Position numbers and translations under genes: made by a program
The notes under the pieces: model-generated
Seen by the model: the letters and a program-made list of their open reading frames with translations, nothing else
What the model was told of the DNA's origin: nothing
Database searches by the model: none
From: Streptomyces guryensis
GTDB lineage: Bacteria; Actinomycetota; Actinomycetes; Streptomycetales; Streptomycetaceae
Length of the DNA: 64,000 nucleotides
Assembly (NCBI RefSeq): GCF_021261325.1
Contig: NZ_JAJSBI010000008.1
Span: 186,001 to 250,000 of the forward strand
Direction: 5' to 3'
Shown: piece after piece, positions 8,249 through 16,994 of the stretch
How positions within the stretch are numbered: the first letter of the stretch is position 1
Layout of the letters: every line of letters starts with the position of its first letter

Positions 8249-9094
8249 TCAGCCGGCCCGCAGCATCAGCCCGATCCCCGCCACCAACAACACCGCCGCC
8301 GCGATCCGCGGCGCCCCGAACCGTTCCTTGAAGAACACCGCCCCTATGGCCGCCCCCACGATGATCGACGACTCACGCAGCGCGGCGATCGGCGCCAGTT
8401 CGGCCTTGGTCTGGGCCCACAGGACCAGGCCGTACGCGGCGACGGACATGGCCCCGCCGAGGAGGCCCACGCCCGCGAACGGCCGCAGAACGGCGAGGAA
8501 CTCACCCCGCCAGCGGGTCAGCGCGTACACCGGGATCGCGAACCCCTCCACCGCCATCAGCCAGGCGATGTACCCGAGGGACGAGCCGGACGCCCGCACC
8601 CCCAGCCCGTCGACGACCGTGTACGCGGCGATGGTCAGCCCCGTGGCGAGCGCCGCGCCGATCGCCGCCCAGTTGGGCCGGCTGCCGCGCAACCCCCACA
8701 GGGCGACACCGGTCAGGCCCGCGCAGGACAGGGTGATTCCGGCGGCCGCCCACCCGTTCGGCACCTCGTGCGCGAACACGGCGGCGAGCAGCGTGACGAC
8801 CAGGGGCGCGGTGCCGCGGGCGATCGGGTACGCCTGCCCGAAGTCGCCGAGCCGGAAGGACCGCATGAGCAGCACGTAGTAGGCGAGGTGGATGAAGGCG
8901 GAGAAGGCGAGATACGGCCAGGCCCCGGCCGCCGGGACGGGGACGAACGGCACCATCGCCAGCCCGATCAGCATGCCGCCGCCCGCGATCAGCGTGAACC
9001 CGACCAGCTTGTCCGTGATGCGGTGGGCTATCGCGTTCCAGCCGGCGTGGGTGACCGCGGCGCACAGGACGGCCGTGGCGACCAGCGGCGTCAC
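8249..9094 (-). CDS. EamA/DMT-family membrane transporter
   Basis: A 281-residue protein with about ten hydrophobic segments arranged as two EamA repeats of five helices. It starts VTPLVATAVLCAAVTHAGWNAIAHR, and a second repeat begins near RPNWAAIGAALATGLTIAAY. The RESS....G....FFKERF block near the C-terminus is typical of drug/metabolite exporters. The GTG start at 9094 overlaps the stop of the YbaK-like gene by 4 bp (GTGA); this is favoured over the 34-residue longer frame, which is Arg/His-rich and unlike the family. The substrate cannot be told. Confidence 0.85.
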   Translation of the reverse strand: MTPLVATAVLCAAVTHAGWNAIAHRITDKLVGFTLIAGGGMLIGLAMVPFVPVPAAGAWPYLAFSAFIHLAYYVLLMRSFRLGDFGQAYPIARGTAPLVVTLLAAVFAHEVPNGWAAAGITLSCAGLTGVALWGLRGSRPNWAAIGAALATGLTIAAYTVVDGLGVRASGSSLGYIAWLMAVEGFAIPVYALTRWRGEFLAVLRPFAGVGLLGGAMSVAAYGLVLWAQTKAELAPIAALRESSIIVGAAIGAVFFKERFGAPRIAAAVLLVAGIGLMLRAG

Positions 9095-9600
9095 GAGCCG
9101 AGCTCGCGCACGTCCACGAGGGTGGCTCCGGCGCGGGTGACGAGTTCCTTGGGCTCCATGGGGAACACGGCGTGCGGATTCCCCGCCGCGGCCCACACCA
9201 CGTCATGCTCCAGCAGCGAACGATCGGCGAGCACCCGGGTCCTCGTACGGTGCCCGAAGGGCGGCACACCCCCGATCGCGTACCCGGTGGTCTCCCGTAC
9301 GACGTCCGCCTTGGCCCGCGTCACCTTCTCGGCGCCGAGTTCCTCCCGCACCCGCTCGACGTCCACCCGGGACGCCCCGTCCATCAGCACCAGCACCGGA
9401 ACCCCGTCCGCCGCGAAGATCAGCGACTTGCAGATCTCGCTCAGCTCACACCCGATCGCGGCGGCGGCCTCGGCGGCGGTGCGGGTGGCGTCCGGGAAGC
9501 GGCGGGTACGGGTGTGCAGGTCGTCGAGTCCCAGTTCGCTCAGGGCGGCGGCGAAACGGGGGTTGGCTCCGGAGCTGTCGGTGGCATCGGCGGTCGTCAT
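9091..9600 (-). CDS. YbaK/EbsC-family aminoacyl-tRNA deacylase
   Basis: A 169-residue YbaK/ProX-type editing domain, which hydrolyses mischarged tRNA (Cys- or Ala-tRNA-Pro type). Visible family features are the conserved lysine K58 in SEICKSLIFAADG, the DGASRVDVERVREELG stretch, TGYAIGGVPPFGH and the C-terminal AAGNPHAVFPMEPKEL. The ATG at 9600 is the first start that gives a normal-length protein. It is cotranscribed with the EamA gene, whose start it overlaps. The exact tRNA substrate is not predictable. Confidence 0.85.
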   Translation of the reverse strand: MTTADATDSSGANPRFAAALSELGLDDLHTRTRRFPDATRTAAEAAAAIGCELSEICKSLIFAADGVPVLVLMDGASRVDVERVREELGAEKVTRAKADVVRETTGYAIGGVPPFGHRTRTRVLADRSLLEHDVVWAAAGNPHAVFPMEPKELVTRAGATLVDVRELGS

Positions 9601-9659
9601 GAACGGCACGCTAGCGCTGCGTGTACGTGGCACGCGACCGAGTTGTCCCCTGCGTGGGG

Positions 9660-9848
9660 TCAGTGTGTGGAGACGTGGCTGAGGAAGTTCTCCCACGTGG
9701 TGGGCGCCACCGCGAGGTGGGCGGTGTCGGGGGTCTTGGAGTCCCGGATGTGGATGGTGGCGGAGGTGATGGCTATCTCGACGCAATCGTTGCCATCGCT
9801 GCTGTCGCTGTAGCTGCTCTTGAACCAGTGGAGTTCCGGGGTGCTCAT
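9660..9848 (-). CDS. DUF397 protein, partner of whiJ-like HTH regulator
   Basis: A 62-residue DUF397 protein (HWFKSSYSDSSDGNDCVEIA...IHIRDSKTPDTAHLAVAPTTWENFL). The family pattern W.KSSYS...G..CVEVA is complete. DUF397 proteins nearly always follow a DUF5753/HTH regulator, as here, with a 4-bp ATGA overlap at 9845-9848. In studied whiJ-like clusters the small protein binds the HTH partner and modulates its DNA binding; that role is inferred here. Confidence 0.88.
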   Translation of the reverse strand: MSTPELHWFKSSYSDSSDGNDCVEIAITSATIHIRDSKTPDTAHLAVAPTTWENFLSHVSTH

Positions 9849-10690
9849 AGTTCTCCCAGCGCTTGCTCGATGAATGCCAGAGACTCCTCTGGCGTTAGCG
9901 CCTGAGCTCGGATGATGCCATAACGCAGCTCCATGATCCGGAGTTGCCTCGGATCAGAGACCGGACGGCCGCCGAAGCCGCCGTCGGTACGGCCGGCCCC
10001 CGTGCCGTCGCTGAACTTCAACACCTGAATCCGGCCGCCCGTCCCGGGGTGGTTCGCGCGGGAGGTCGGCATCACCTGAAGTTCCACGAACGGCAACCGG
10101 GCCACCTCCAGCAGATGTTCGAGCTGTCGACGCAGCACCATTGTGCCGCCGATAGGGCGCCGCAGCGTCACCTCTTCCTGGACAAAGCCGAGTTCCGGTG
10201 CCGGCGAGCGCTCGAAGATGCGCTTGCGAGCCATACGCGCAGCCACCATGCGCTCCAGCTCATCCGGGGAGTAAGCAGGTCGCCACGTCGCAAGCAGCGC
10301 CCGCGTGTGTTCCTCGGTCTGCAGCAGCCCATGGATGTTGTGGTTGCCGTACATCAGCAACTCGACGGCCCGCTCCTCCAGATCTGCCAGCTCCCGTACC
10401 TTCTTCGGGTACCGGGCTTTCTTCATGTCCTCCATGAACGCCTTGAGGTGCCCGCCCGCCCGCAGCACCCCGTCCGCCTTGTCCAGGAACTCCGGCCGAG
10501 GAATCCGCTGCCCGCGCTCCATCTTCCGGATCATGTCCTCGCCATAGCGCATGACATCGGCGAAATCCGCGACCCTCATTCCCGCCGCTTCGCGGCACAG
10601 CCTGAGCAGCCGTCCCACGGCCTCCACCAACGGCGCGATCTCGTCCCCCGGCTGAACATCCCAACCCGCCTCGTCCGCAACCTCGTTCAT
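9845..10690 (-). CDS. HTH (XRE) regulator with DUF5753 sensor domain, WhiJ-like
   Basis: A 281-residue protein with an N-terminal helix-turn-helix (about residues 24-85: LRLCREAAGMRVADFADVMRYGEDMIRKMERGQRIPRP in parts) and a C-terminal DUF5753 domain from about 95 (LEERAVELLMYGNHNIHGLLQTEEHTRALL). This is the Scr1/WhiJ group common in Streptomyces, linked to developmental timing. GGAGGTGGGG precedes the ATG at 10690. It is cotranscribed with the DUF397 gene and divergent from an anti-sigma-type ATPase gene. Four phased GAGACA-type repeats lie in the shared promoter. Confidence 0.9.
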   Translation of the reverse strand: MNEVADEAGWDVQPGDEIAPLVEAVGRLLRLCREAAGMRVADFADVMRYGEDMIRKMERGQRIPRPEFLDKADGVLRAGGHLKAFMEDMKKARYPKKVRELADLEERAVELLMYGNHNIHGLLQTEEHTRALLATWRPAYSPDELERMVAARMARKRIFERSPAPELGFVQEEVTLRRPIGGTMVLRRQLEHLLEVARLPFVELQVMPTSRANHPGTGGRIQVLKFSDGTGAGRTDGGFGGRPVSDPRQLRIMELRYGIIRAQALTPEESLAFIEQALGEL

Positions 10691-10730
10691 GCCCCACCTC
10701 CAACGCGCTTCCGTACCCGATCAACCCCCG

Positions 10731-10771
10731 AGACAGCCAAGACAGCACGAGACAAAGCCGAGACAGTCACG
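10731..10771. promoter_or_regulatory. Four helically phased GAGACA-type direct repeats
   Basis: The units GAGACAGCC, AAGACAGCAC, GAGACAAAGCC and GAGACAGTCAC start at 10731, 10740, 10750 and 10761. The period of 9-11 bp places them on one face of the helix. They lie between the divergent whiJ-like gene and the ATP-binding protein gene and are a plausible operator for the HTH regulator. No binding data are known to me. Confidence 0.45.
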
Positions 10772-10827
10772 CTACGCACAGGCAACATCACTCACCCACC
10801 GAAGCAGAACCGGCCACGCTGAGTGAC

Positions 10828-11298
10828 ATGAATCAAGAAGCCGCCGAGCTGCGCCCCCAACTCGACAGCCCCATCCGCAACTTCAGCGTCCGTCTGTCCC
10901 CCACACCACTCGGCGCCCGCCTCGCCCGACTCCTCGCGGAGGAACAACTGCACACATGGGGGCTTCCGTTGGAGAGTGCGGCGCACATCGTTGCCGAGCT
11001 GGCGGCCAACGCCGCGACACACGGCCGCGTACCGGGAAGGGACTTCCGCCTGACCCTCTACGTCGTCGGGAGCACCCTCCGTATCGAGGTGACGGACACC
11101 CGCCCCGATCGTCTCCCTCGCCCCGCGTCGGCAGACCCCGCGTCCGAGTCGGGCCGCGGCCTGCTCCTGGTGGACGCGCTCGCGGACCGGTGGGGCGTCG
11201 CTCCGGGGCCGTATCCACGGAAAACCGTCTGGGCGGAGCTGCGCGTGCCGGTGATCGCCGACGCCGGTCTTGCCCGGGGACGGCAGACCGGGCTCTGA
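10828..11298 (+). CDS. HATPase_c anti-sigma-factor-type ATP-binding protein
   Basis: A 156-residue GHKL/HATPase_c protein of the RsbW-like regulator group. N box: AAHIVAELAANAATHG. G1-like block: LRIEVTDTRPDRLP. G2-like block: SGRGLLLVDALADRWGV. There is no transmembrane segment or dimerisation domain, so it is not a sensor kinase. Such genes are a standard member of whiJ-like clusters, divergent from the HTH/DUF397 pair as here. It may sequester a sigma factor or the HTH protein; the target is unknown. Confidence 0.85.
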   Translation: MNQEAAELRPQLDSPIRNFSVRLSPTPLGARLARLLAEEQLHTWGLPLESAAHIVAELAANAATHGRVPGRDFRLTLYVVGSTLRIEVTDTRPDRLPRPASADPASESGRGLLLVDALADRWGVAPGPYPRKTVWAELRVPVIADAGLARGRQTGL

Positions 11299-11310
11299 TA
11301 CAAGTGTCGA

Positions 11311-13332
11311 ATGGCGGTGAGCACGATAAACCCGAGGAAACTGCTGGGCAGGGTGCCGGTGACGGCGGTTGCGGCGATCGCGGGGTTCCCGGCGGCGCTG
11401 CTCGGGCTGTTCGTGGCCGCGGTGGTGCCCAGCGGCTGGGCGTTCGCCGTGTTCGCGGCCGCGGACTACCTCGCCGAGCCCAAGGCACTGCGCCGGATCG
11501 CAGGCTCCATGCAGCCCCTCGGCCAGGTGTGCCTGAGCGTCACGGCGGGGTCGCTACTGCGGGGCGCGGCGGCGCTCGTGCTGCTGGCACGGCTGGGGGA
11601 CGGCCGGACGGGCGCGTTCGTCCTGACCGCCCTCGGCTTCCTGGCGCTCCAGGCGCTGCGCGGCGGTTACGCGGGAGTGCTGCTGTTCGTCTGGTGGTGC
11701 CGGCGGCTGCCGGTGTTGACCCGGAACGTGGATCTGTCCGCGCTGCGGATCCCCGACGCGCCGCCGCGGCTGCTGATGGACCTCCACCGGGGGCCGCTCG
11801 CGCTCGTGGACCTGCCGCTGGTCGCCGGGGCGGCCGTCGCGGCGGCGGCCGGGGCGGAGTGGGCGGCGCTCGGCGCGGGGACCGCGGTGCTCGCCGCTCT
11901 GGCCACCGCCGCGTGGCTGGCCCTGCACGCCTGGCGGGGACGGCATCTGGCCGCGAAGGGCAAGGTGCTGCGCGCGGTGAACGAGCAGGTGGAGGCGTAC
12001 CGTCCCGAGGTCGTCGTGTACTTCTCCGGCGCCCTGGAATCGGCGTACCAGCTGAACGGCTGGCTGCCGGTGCTCGACCGGCTACGGCGGCAGGTGGTCG
12101 TCGTGCTGCGCGAGCGCGAGATGCTCACCCGGCTCGATCCGACGTCCCGGCCCGTGGTGTGCCTGCCGCTGGGCAAGGACCTGACCGCCTTCCGGCTGCC
12201 CGAGGCGCAGGTGGCGCTGTTCGTGGCCAACGCCGCCAACAACACCCACCTGCTGCGGCTGCCGGAGTTCCGGAGCGTCTACCTCGGTCACGGCGACAGC
12301 GACAAGCCCACCAGCTCCAATCCGTTCACCAAGGTGTACGACGAGGTGTGGGTGGCGGGGCCCGCCGGGCGCGAACGTTACGCGCGCTCGGGGTCCGGCG
12401 TGTCCGACGCCGACGTCGTCGAGGTCGGCCGCCCGTCGCTGGGGCGGCTGGAGGCCGCCCGCGGCACTTCCTCGTCGCCGATGCCGACCGTGCTCTACGC
12501 GCCCACCTGGGAGGGCTTCCACGGCGACCCGGGTGCGGCGACGTCACTGACCGACATGGGGCCGCGGATCGTGAAGGCCCTGCTGGAGCGGGAGCCGCCG
12601 GTCCGCCTGGTCTACCGGCCGCACCCGCTGACCGGCACCCTGGACCCCCGGGCGCGCGCGGCGCACGCCGAGATCCTCACGATGATCGACGCCGCGAACA
12701 CCGCCCGGGACGCCCGCGAGGAGTTCCGGCGGCAGGACACGCGGGAACAGGCCGCGCAGGCGTCCCGGCTCCCGGAGCTCGCCCGCCGCCTCGACGGGCT
12801 GCGCCGGCCCGCACGCGGGGACGAGGCGCAGGCCGCGCGGGACGCCGGAGTGTCCGAAGAGCCGCCCTCGGCTGCCTGGGAGTCGGCACTGGCGGAGTGG
12901 AACGAGGCGTACTGGGCGGCCGAGGGCTGGTGGCGCCACCGCGTGACGGGCGGCTCCCGACCGGGCCTGTACGACTGCTTCGACCACGCCGACCTGCTCA
13001 TCGCCGACGTGTCCGGCGTCGTCACCGACTACCTGGCCACCGGCAAGCCGTACGCCGTCGCCAACCCCGCAGACCTCGCCCCCGAGACGTTCCGCGACCA
13101 CTACCCGGCCGCCCGGGCCGCCCACCTCATCGCCCCCGACCTGACCGGCCTCGACGACCTCCTCGACCGCCTGGCCCACGACGGCACCGACCCACTGGCC
13201 GAGGAACGGCAGCACCTGCGCACCTACCTGCTGGGCGCGGGCACCAAGGACCCCCTGGCCCCCTTCGAACAGGCCCTGGACGCCCTCCTGACCCGTTCAG
13301 CGAAGTCGCGTACGGTTCGGCAGCTCCCCTAG
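11311..13332 (+). CDS. Membrane-anchored CDP-glycerol glycerophosphotransferase-family protein
   Basis: A 673-residue protein. The first ~220 residues hold about six hydrophobic segments. From about 240 a GT-B-like CDP-glycerol:polyglycerophosphate glycerophosphotransferase fold is visible: LGHGDSDKPTSSNPFTKVYD, PTVLYAPTWEGFH, LVYRPHPLTG and FDHADLLIADVSGVVTDYLATGKPYAV (compare the teichoic-acid enzyme pattern 'aDvLITDySSv.fDy'). It probably transfers a glycerophosphate-like unit to a wall polymer. The start has no clear Shine-Dalgarno. The last ~11 codons and the TAG stop lie inside dispersed repeat copy B, so its C-terminus is repeat-derived. Confidence 0.8.
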   Translation: MAVSTINPRKLLGRVPVTAVAAIAGFPAALLGLFVAAVVPSGWAFAVFAAADYLAEPKALRRIAGSMQPLGQVCLSVTAGSLLRGAAALVLLARLGDGRTGAFVLTALGFLALQALRGGYAGVLLFVWWCRRLPVLTRNVDLSALRIPDAPPRLLMDLHRGPLALVDLPLVAGAAVAAAAGAEWAALGAGTAVLAALATAAWLALHAWRGRHLAAKGKVLRAVNEQVEAYRPEVVVYFSGALESAYQLNGWLPVLDRLRRQVVVVLREREMLTRLDPTSRPVVCLPLGKDLTAFRLPEAQVALFVANAANNTHLLRLPEFRSVYLGHGDSDKPTSSNPFTKVYDEVWVAGPAGRERYARSGSGVSDADVVEVGRPSLGRLEAARGTSSSPMPTVLYAPTWEGFHGDPGAATSLTDMGPRIVKALLEREPPVRLVYRPHPLTGTLDPRARAAHAEILTMIDAANTARDAREEFRRQDTREQAAQASRLPELARRLDGLRRPARGDEAQAARDAGVSEEPPSAAWESALAEWNEAYWAAEGWWRHRVTGGSRPGLYDCFDHADLLIADVSGVVTDYLATGKPYAVANPADLAPETFRDHYPAARAAHLIAPDLTGLDDLLDRLAHDGTDPLAEERQHLRTYLLGAGTKDPLAPFEQALDALLTRSAKSRTVRQLP

Positions 13333-13413
13333 GGGCGCGGGGCCGTGTCGGAATGCGGCTCCGCCGCGTGGGCGCGACCAGCCACGACGAGCCGGCAGAC
13401 AATCGACGGCCCA
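13299..13413 (+). repeat. Dispersed intergenic repeat, copy B
   Basis: Aligns with copy C over about 110 bp: GCGAAGTC, CGGTTCGGC, then a CCCCTAGGGG hairpin core, GCGCGGGGC, ATGCGGCTCCGCCGCG, GGGCGCGACCAGCCACGAC and ATCGACGGCCCATC. It occupies the gap between two convergent genes and reaches into the upstream coding sequence, where the hairpin core supplies the TAG stop (13330-13332). Confidence 0.8.
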
Positions 13414-15606
13414 TCACTTCTCACCGAGAAACACCCGCCGCACAACCCGCTCAGCCGCATGCCCGTCGTCAAACGTGCAGAACCGGCGCCGGAACGCGGC
13501 GCGCAACTCACCCGCCGCGCCGGAGGCGACCGCCCCGGAGCGGAACACCTCAATGAGCTGCTCCTCGCTCTCCGCGACGGCCCCGGGCGGCTCGGCCATC
13601 AGGTCGAAGGTGACGCCCCGGGTGGCCCGGTACGTCTCCCAGTCGGGGGCGTAGACGACGATCGGCCGGTCGAGGCAGGCGTAGTCGAACATGATCGACG
13701 AGTAGTCGGTCACCAGCACATCGGCCGCCAGGCACAGGTCCTCGACGACCGGGTACGACGAGAGGTCGACGACCCGGGCGGCGCCCTCCGCCCGCCTCTC
13801 TGCGCCCGTCCTCGCGCCTTCGGCGTCGTAATAGTGGGAGCGCAGCATCAGCACATGATCCGGCCCGAGGGCGGCCGCCAGGCGGGACGGATCCGGCAGC
13901 GGACCGGCGCCCCCGTACTCCCGGAACGTCGGGGCGTACAGCACGGCGGTCTGGCCGGGCTCGATGCCCAGGCCGGCGCGGATGGCGGCGATCTCCTGCG
14001 GGCCGGTGCGGAAGTAACGGTCGTTGCGCGGATAGCCGGTCTCCAGCAGCTCGTAGCTGCCGGGGTAGACGCGCGGCCACACCTCGGAGGAGTGCGGGTT
14101 GGCCGACAGCAGGAAGTCCCAGCGGGCGGAGTGCTCACGCAGCCGCGTGAAGTTCATCCCCTGGGCACCGACCGGATAGTGCTGCTGGTCCAGGCCCATG
14201 GCCTTCAGCGGGGTCCCGTGCAGCGTCTGGACATGCACCGAGCCGCGGCGCTTGGACACGGTGTGCGGGAAGTTGACGTTGTTGACCAGGTATTTCGCCC
14301 GCGCCAGGACGCGCAGGGAGCGCAGCGAACCTTCCACGGCATGGTCCACCCCGGCGGGCAGAGAGGCGACCGCGTCCTTGCGGACCACCCACACCCCGTG
14401 GATGTCCGGGGCGAGTTCGCGGGCCGCCTCGTAGATGGCGCGGGGGTTGCACGAGTAGCTGCGGTACCAGTACGCCGCGTAGACGGCGAGCCTGTCGTCG
14501 ACGGGGAGGCGCTTGTACGCCTCGTAGCAGAGGAGGGCCGGCAGGGCACGGGCCCGCCGCGTCGCCGTCCGGGCCGCGCCGACCGCTCCGCGCACGCCCC
14601 GGCGGGCCTTCAGGCGCAGCCGGTTGACCGGGCGCAGCGCGGCGAACAGCCGGTAGTCGCCGCGCTCGACCAGGCGGAACTTCACGCCTCGGGCGCCGGG
14701 CGGGTAGGTGTGATCCGCGGGCCGGAAGCGGGCGAAGTGCTCGGCCATCCGGCGAAAGAACTCCCGCTGCCGGGCCGCCGGGACCCGGCCGGGTTCGTCG
14801 ATGATGGTCGTGTAGTGCCAGATCGCCCGGTCGAACAGCTGGGCGCGGAACTCCTCGGCCGCCGCGCCCCGGTCGTCCAGGAAGGCGAAGACCTTCTCGT
14901 ACTGGCCGAACACGTCGAAGTGGCGGTCGCTGACGGTGGTGGTGATCGCGCCCGTGCGCCTCTCGCGGTAGAGGTAGCAGACCCGGTCCAGCAGCGATAT
15001 TCGCCCCGCGGCCACCAGGATCGGGTAGGTGACCGGCAGGTCCTCGTACAGCCCCTGCCCGAAGCGCACGCCCAGACCGGTCAGGAAGTCACGGCGGATC
15101 GCCTTGTTCCACGCGGTCATCATCAGCTCGAGCACACTGGGCCTGCTCCGCAGCTCGAACGCCTCGGGCGGCGGCGGATCACGCAGCAGGTGCGCGCGGG
15201 GAGCGGGCTCGACCCCGCCCTCGGGGAGCAGTCGTGCGTAGTCGAAGAAGAGCACGTCAGGTCGGGTCGCGGTCAGTCTCTCGGCTATCGCGGCCAGCGA
15301 TTCGTCGGCGATCAGGTCGTCGCTGTCGACGAACCAGACGTATTCCCCGCGAGCAAGTTCCAGCCCCGCGTTACGGGCTTCGCCGAGCCCGCCGTTGCGT
15401 TCCAGATGCACGACCCTGATCCGCGTATCCCTGCCCGCGTACTCGTCGAGGATCGCCCCGCACCCGTCGGGCGAGGCATCGTCCACCGCGATCACCTCGA
15501 AGGAGGAGAACGACTGCCCGAGCATCGAATCCAGACAGGGACGTAGATACTCCTCCACCCCGTACACCGGGAGAACGAGGCTGATCAGCACCTGGGACGG
15601 CTCCAC
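13414..15606 (-). CDS. Bifunctional family-2 glycosyltransferase / CDP-glycerol glycerophosphotransferase
   Basis: A 730-residue wall-polymer enzyme of TagF-like architecture. Residues 1-~230 are a GT-A family-2 transferase (ISLVLPVYGVEEYL, VDDASPDGCG, FVDSDD). Residues ~360-720 are a CDP-glycerol glycerophosphotransferase (VHVQTLHGTPLKAMGLDQ, YPRNDRYF, AVLYAPTFREYG, LMLRSHYYD, LVTDYSSIMFDYACLDRPIVVY). The GTG start at 15606 has GGAGGTC 5 nt upstream on the coding strand. It converges on the other glycerophosphotransferase-family gene, with repeat B between, which suggests a small cell-wall glycopolymer locus. Confidence 0.9.
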   Translation of the reverse strand: MEPSQVLISLVLPVYGVEEYLRPCLDSMLGQSFSSFEVIAVDDASPDGCGAILDEYAGRDTRIRVVHLERNGGLGEARNAGLELARGEYVWFVDSDDLIADESLAAIAERLTATRPDVLFFDYARLLPEGGVEPAPRAHLLRDPPPPEAFELRSRPSVLELMMTAWNKAIRRDFLTGLGVRFGQGLYEDLPVTYPILVAAGRISLLDRVCYLYRERRTGAITTTVSDRHFDVFGQYEKVFAFLDDRGAAAEEFRAQLFDRAIWHYTTIIDEPGRVPAARQREFFRRMAEHFARFRPADHTYPPGARGVKFRLVERGDYRLFAALRPVNRLRLKARRGVRGAVGAARTATRRARALPALLCYEAYKRLPVDDRLAVYAAYWYRSYSCNPRAIYEAARELAPDIHGVWVVRKDAVASLPAGVDHAVEGSLRSLRVLARAKYLVNNVNFPHTVSKRRGSVHVQTLHGTPLKAMGLDQQHYPVGAQGMNFTRLREHSARWDFLLSANPHSSEVWPRVYPGSYELLETGYPRNDRYFRTGPQEIAAIRAGLGIEPGQTAVLYAPTFREYGGAGPLPDPSRLAAALGPDHVLMLRSHYYDAEGARTGAERRAEGAARVVDLSSYPVVEDLCLAADVLVTDYSSIMFDYACLDRPIVVYAPDWETYRATRGVTFDLMAEPPGAVAESEEQLIEVFRSGAVASGAAGELRAAFRRRFCTFDDGHAAERVVRRVFLGEK

Positions 15607-15834
15607 GCATGACCTCCGGCCGACTGCGGGCGGCTAGCTCTACTGCGGAACGAAGCTACTACAACCTGTAGGAGGTATCGCGCCGGGCAAGGCGCCTCCC
15701 ACCCCACGGGCACAGTTGTTCCACACAGTAACGTCGCCTTCCCGGGCCTCGCCCTTTCATGGCGCCCATGGCCGCGCCGTTGCAGGCTGTCCCCAGGTCG
15801 AACTCTCCGCGAGTGCGCACACACGGGAGGCGAT

Positions 15835-16408
15835 GTGGGCCCCGACAGACGGGAAACTCCGCGGCACGGGACGGAGGACGGCTCGGCGCTGCACCGTAGG
15901 ACCTTCCTGGAGGCCTGCGCGGGCGCGGGACTCGTCACGGCGGCGGCCGGTGCCTGCGGCCGTTCTCATGCCGCCCACGACACCCGGGCGGCGACGGCCG
16001 CGCACCGGCCCGAGGCGGAACGGGACCGCCCGGGGACACCCGACTGGCGCATCCGCTCCCTGGGCCCGGCGACGGCGGTCGTGGGGTACGCCGACCGGGT
16101 GAGTGTGACACCGGGTGAGGCGTGCGTAACGGCCCATTCCCCTCTGGTCCGCAACGGAAGCCGCAGCAACAGCGACTCGGCGTACTACACCGCCCCAAGC
16201 GGCGCCGGCGTCTTGGCGACCGGCACCTTGCGATGGGTGGAAGCCCTGATGGCCGAAACCCCCGACCGGGGCCGGGACCACGGTCTGGACGCCCGCACCC
16301 GCACCTTCGTCACCCGCACGACGGAGAACCTCCTGCACGCCTTCGCGCAAGGCCCCGCCGCCCGCCACCGTCCGGCACCGCGCCCGAACGTGACGGAGCT
16401 GAAGCGAC
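15835..16408 (+). pseudogene. Internally deleted N,N-dimethylformamidase-like secreted protein
   Basis: The N-terminus has a Tat-like signal (HRRTFLEACAGAGLVTAAAGACG) and then the start of a dimethylformamidase large-subunit-like domain (WRIRSLGPATAVVGYADRVSVTPGE). Right after GE the frame jumps to what looks like the family's C-terminal end (VRNGSRSNSDSAYYTAPSGAG, TGTLRWVEAL, DARTRTFVTRTTENLL, PNVTELKR). The family is several hundred residues longer, so most of the middle is missing; the join is near 16115-16135. The frame has also lost its own stop and continues antisense into the isochorismatase gene. GGGAGG precedes the GTG start. Family recall is from memory. Confidence 0.65.
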
Positions 16409-16410
16409 CG

Positions 16411-16965
16411 TCAGACCCCGAACGTCACCTGCTTCGCCTCCGTCACCGCCGCCGTGCGCCCCGGTGCCGAGTGGTACTGCCAGTACAGGTTCGTGTGGGC
16501 GATGACCTGGTCCGGCGTCGGGGCGCCCCACTTGCTGTTGTCGTTCGTGGTGTGCGCGTCGGCGACCAGCGTGACGTCGTAGCCCCGTACGAACGCGCCG
16601 TGGATCGTGGAGCGTATGCAGGCGTCCGTCTCCGCGCCCGTCACGACGAGATGGCCGACTCCGGCCGCGGCGAGGACCTGCTCCAGGTCCGTGCCCTCGA
16701 AGGAGTCGCCGTGGTTCTTGTGCACCAGCGGTTCCGCGTCGCGGCGGGGCAGTTCGGAGACGTACTGCCAGTCGTCGCTGCCCTGCTTGAGTCCCTCGTC
16801 GGAGTGCTGGACCCAGACGACCGGCACGTCCGCGGCGCGGGCCTTGTCGACGAGGGCGGCGATGGTGGCGACGACGGCGTCCCGCTCGTGCGCGGACGCC
16901 ACGACGCCCTGCTGGACGTCGATCACCAGCAGGGCGGTGTGGGGGCGTTCCTGAAGAGTGGTCAT
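16411..16965 (-). CDS. Isochorismatase-family cysteine hydrolase
   Basis: A 184-residue cysteine hydrolase. The catalytic triad is visible: D16 (LLVIDVQQG), K83 (LVHKNHGDSF) and C116 (VVTGAETDACIRSTIHGA), including the usual cis-peptide VTG-x-x-T-D-x-C region. The length is normal for nicotinamidase/isochorismatase-like hydrolases, but the substrate cannot be told from these motifs. Its 3' end lies back-to-back with the dimethylformamidase-like pseudogene. A possible small membrane-protein gene lies just upstream. Confidence 0.9.
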   Translation of the reverse strand: MTTLQERPHTALLVIDVQQGVVASAHERDAVVATIAALVDKARAADVPVVWVQHSDEGLKQGSDDWQYVSELPRRDAEPLVHKNHGDSFEGTDLEQVLAAAGVGHLVVTGAETDACIRSTIHGAFVRGYDVTLVADAHTTNDNSKWGAPTPDQVIAHTNLYWQYHSAPGRTAAVTEAKQVTFGV

Positions 16966-16994
16966 GCCGCCACGTTAGGCGGCGGCACTGACAC

